From NCBI GenBank assembly GCA_003151295.1, contig PLXD01000200.1, positions 1 to 7,350 of the forward strand: 7,350 bases of DNA. Reading direction: 5' to 3'. Source of the DNA: Chitinophagaceae bacterium (GTDB lineage: Bacteria > Bacteroidota > Bacteroidia > Chitinophagales > Chitinophagaceae). Shown here in pieces: positions 5,705-7,350 of this stretch. The first letter of the stretch is position 1, and the number at the start of each line of letters is the position of its first letter. The position numbers and the translations under genes are program-made. The notes beneath the pieces are model-generated. The model was not told where the DNA came from and did not search any database. It was given only the letters and a program-made list of their open reading frames with translations.

Positions 5705-6571
5705 ATGAAGCTTAGACAATGTTTGTTCTTCGGTCTTTTATCTGTGTTACTCTTTTCCTGCGTCAGCTCTAAAAAATACAAAGCTGCACTGGGTAAAATC
5801 GACTCCTTAAATTCTGCTAATACCAAATTAGCGGGCGACCTGAAAAATTGTAACGACCTGACCGCAGAAGACGCTCGCCAGAAAGCTGCCCTGGAAGCCC
5901 AGATTGATGCGCTCAACAAGCAGATCGCATTCCTGAAAGACAATAACAACACGGCTCTGAAACAACTGCAGGATCTTTCGGTAATCTCCGGATCACAGGC
6001 TGAAAGCATTAAAAAATCTTTAGATAACATCGGCGCAAAAGACGCATATATCCAGAATCTGCAGGCTGAACTGGCTCACAAGGATTCTTTGAATATGGCC
6101 CTTGTAATGAATCTGAAAGGCGCTATCGGCAATATGGACGACCAGGATATCAATATCAAGGTTGATAAAGGGGTCGTATATATCGACATCTCCGACAAAC
6201 TGCTGTTTAAAAGCGGCAGCTACGATGTCAGCGAAAAAGCCAAAGGAGTTCTCGGCAAAGTGGCCACTGTCCTGAAAGCGCAGCCCGATATCGAATTCAT
6301 GGTAGAAGGACACACGGATAATAAAAAATATGCCCGAGGCGCCCAGCTTAAGGACAACTGGGATCTCAGCGTAAAACGCGCTACTTCCGTAGTCAGGATT
6401 CTTCAGAACCAATATGGCCTGGCACCTGAGCATATCACAGCCGCAGGACGCGGAGAGTATGTTCCGGTTGCATCGAATGATACGGAAGAAGGTCGTGCGG
6501 CCAACCGTCGCACCCGTATCGTGATCCTGCCCCAGCTTGATCAGTTCTTTAAATTGCTGGAAAAGAAATAA
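5705..6571 (+). CDS. OmpA family outer-membrane lipoprotein, peptidoglycan-binding
   Basis: The 288-residue protein begins with a lipoprotein signal peptide with lipobox LFSC, so C19 should be lipidated. Residues about 24-130 are rich in Ala, Lys, Leu and Asp and look like a coiled coil (KIDSLNSANTKL, AALEAQIDALNKQI). Residues about 155-275 form an OmpA C-terminal domain: LLFKSGSYDVS, VEGHTDN, DNWDLSVKRATSVV, AAGRGEYVPVASN and AANRRTRIVI. D205 and R225 match the positions that contact diaminopimelate in OmpA-type domains. It probably tethers the outer membrane to peptidoglycan, as Pal and related proteins do, but it is not Pal itself: the coiled coil is extra, and no tol genes are nearby. The ATG at 5705 overlaps the end of a 4-codon frame starting at 5694 (ATGA overlap). 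It is monocistronic, with a strong terminator 23 bases after the stop. Confidence 0.93.
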   Translation: MKLRQCLFFGLLSVLLFSCVSSKKYKAALGKIDSLNSANTKLAGDLKNCNDLTAEDARQKAALEAQIDALNKQIAFLKDNNNTALKQLQDLSVISGSQAESIKKSLDNIGAKDAYIQNLQAELAHKDSLNMALVMNLKGAIGNMDDQDINIKVDKGVVYIDISDKLLFKSGSYDVSEKAKGVLGKVATVLKAQPDIEFMVEGHTDNKKYARGAQLKDNWDLSVKRATSVVRILQNQYGLAPEHITAAGRGEYVPVASNDTEEGRAANRRTRIVILPQLDQFFKLLEKK

Positions 6572-6594
6572 TCACTGAATAAAATTTCCCCGAT

Positions 6595-6629
6595 AAAAAA
6601 GGAGGCTACCGACCGTAGCCTCCTTTTTT
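6595..6629 (+). terminator. Strong Rho-independent terminator after the OmpA-like gene
   Basis: GGAGGCTAC (6601-6609) pairs perfectly with GTAGCCTCC (6615-6623) around the loop CGACC, with AAAAAA before and TTTTTT after. The A and T runs extend the stem to 15 pairs and could make it work in both directions. Confidence 0.93.
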
Positions 6630-6711
6630 ATTTATTTTATGTCTTATAGGAGTTTATTTTTTTCACAATCCCTATCATTTTCAGGGCTAATGTGCGTTAT
6701 CATTGCCGAAT

Positions 6712-6726
6712 CGGGCTATTAGCCCG
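6712..6726. repeat. Inverted repeat just upstream of the 7TMR-DISM gene
   Basis: CGGGCT and AGCCCG are separated by ATT, a perfect 6-bp inverted repeat ending 13 bases before the ATG at 6740. It could be an operator, or an RNA hairpin that affects access to the start codon. There is no T-run, so it is not a terminator. The rest of 6630-6739 has no clear promoter. Confidence 0.4.
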
Positions 6727-6739
6727 TCGGACCGGCTTT

Positions 6740-7350
6740 ATGAAGAGATACCTGCTGAAAATAATTTGTTTATTCTGTCTCCTCTGTTACCTGAAACCTT
6801 GTTTGGCCGACTCTCCAAAGAGCCCGGTGGCCCAGAAAGGAGTACTGGATCTTAGGGAAACGGACCTATCCGACACACCTGTGCCCCTGAACGGCGACTG
6901 GGGCTTCTTCTGGAAACGCCTACTGCTGCCTTCGGATCCGGCCGGCCTTCAACCCGCTCAATTTGCAACCTATCCCTCTCTTTGGAAAGATCTGGCTTTG
7001 AAAGGCTTGCCTGTGTCCACACAAGGATATGCGACCTACACCCTGACCATCCTCCTTCCCAGGAAAAGACCCCGTCTGGGTATGGAAGTGCCGGATACAT
7101 ATTGCGCTTATTCTTTGTATGTCAATGGGGTCCTGCAATCCCAAAATGGTCAACCGGCGTCTACGGAAAAAGATGCCACCCCCTTTTGGGCAACCCGGAC
7201 CCTGGCCTTGCCGTCGGGCGGACCGGACACGCTTCATCTCTTGATGCAGGTCGCTAATTTCTGGCACGCCAAGGGAGGTGTCTACAAAGAGATCCTGATC
7301 GGCGATAAAAATGCGCTCTTCCTGAAAAAGAACAAGTCTGCAGCATATGA
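6740..7350 (+). CDS. 7TMR-DISM sensor protein, N-terminal part, runs off right edge
   Basis: The 203 visible codons give an N-terminal signal peptide (about 1-23, KRYLLKIICLFCLLC then CLA before DSPKS) and an extracytoplasmic domain resembling 7TMR-DISMED2, a galactose-binding-like sensor fold. The family pattern is visible: GVLDLRE (34-40), LNGDWGFFW (50-58), GYATYTL (96-102), YSLYVNG (124-130) and FWHAKGGVYKEILIG (174-188). Such proteins normally continue with a seven-helix membrane region and then a histidine kinase, diguanylate cyclase or other output domain, all outside this window. The output type therefore cannot be told. The frame stays open to the last base. The start is the first ATG of the signal peptide, without a Shine-Dalgarno sequence. 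The ligand is unknown; a carbohydrate is plausible from the fold. Confidence 0.8.
   Translation, partial: MKRYLLKIICLFCLLCYLKPCLADSPKSPVAQKGVLDLRETDLSDTPVPLNGDWGFFWKRLLLPSDPAGLQPAQFATYPSLWKDLALKGLPVSTQGYATYTLTILLPRKRPRLGMEVPDTYCAYSLYVNGVLQSQNGQPASTEKDATPFWATRTLALPSGGPDTLHLLMQVANFWHAKGGVYKEILIGDKNALFLKKNKSAAY

Noticed and set aside
6920..7267. Minus-strand frames of 82 and 115 codons opposite the 7TMR-DISM gene
   Set aside because: The plus strand encodes a coherent sensor domain open to the window edge; the minus frames are rich in Arg and Gly and resemble no family.

Overview
The window looks like chromosomal DNA of a Bacteroidota bacterium, most likely of the Chitinophagaceae type. The clues are a secreted protein with a type IX secretion (T9SS) C-terminal sorting domain, a 7TMR-DISM type sensor, gene starts that mostly lack Shine-Dalgarno sequences, and promoter-like elements of the Bacteroidota form (TTG or TTTG, then TAnnTTTG). 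The family placement is inference. No mobile element, tRNA, rRNA or CRISPR array was seen.

Layout. On the minus strand at the left (1-2971) is a tightly packed set read leftwards: mgsA (methylglyoxal synthase), a large secreted M28 metallopeptidase of the glutamate carboxypeptidase II type, and the start of uvrB, which runs off the left edge. The gaps are 5 and 9 bases, so these are probably one operon with coupled translation. A possible 26-residue hydrophobic peptide (2985-3065) sits just ahead of mgsA. Facing away from it is a 210-residue T9SS-sorted exported protein (3134-3766, plus strand).

Between that gene and recA (3767-4075) are a promoter-like element followed about 60 bases later by a strong terminator, which may be a small RNA gene. 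Next come a run of four GGGG tracts that could form a G-quadruplex, then the recA terminator. recA (4076-5077, minus) is complete and has an inverted repeat over its likely promoter.

The 627-base gap between recA and the next gene (5078-5704) holds no convincing gene, but has several inverted repeats and a perfect TATATTTG element. It is followed by an OmpA-family outer-membrane lipoprotein (5705-6571, plus) with its own terminator. Last is the N-terminal part of a 7TMR-DISM sensor protein (6740 to the right edge).

How the genes relate. uvrB and recA are both DNA-repair genes, though in separate units. MgsA makes methylglyoxal, which damages DNA, so its linkage to uvrB may be meaningful, but this is inference. 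The other proteins belong to the cell envelope: an exported peptidase, a T9SS cargo protein, a peptidoglycan-binding lipoprotein and a membrane sensor. Nothing here is clearly a new multi-gene system. The observations most worth checking are the small-RNA candidate, the G-quadruplex motif, the recA operator candidate and the structured stretch at 5207-5369.
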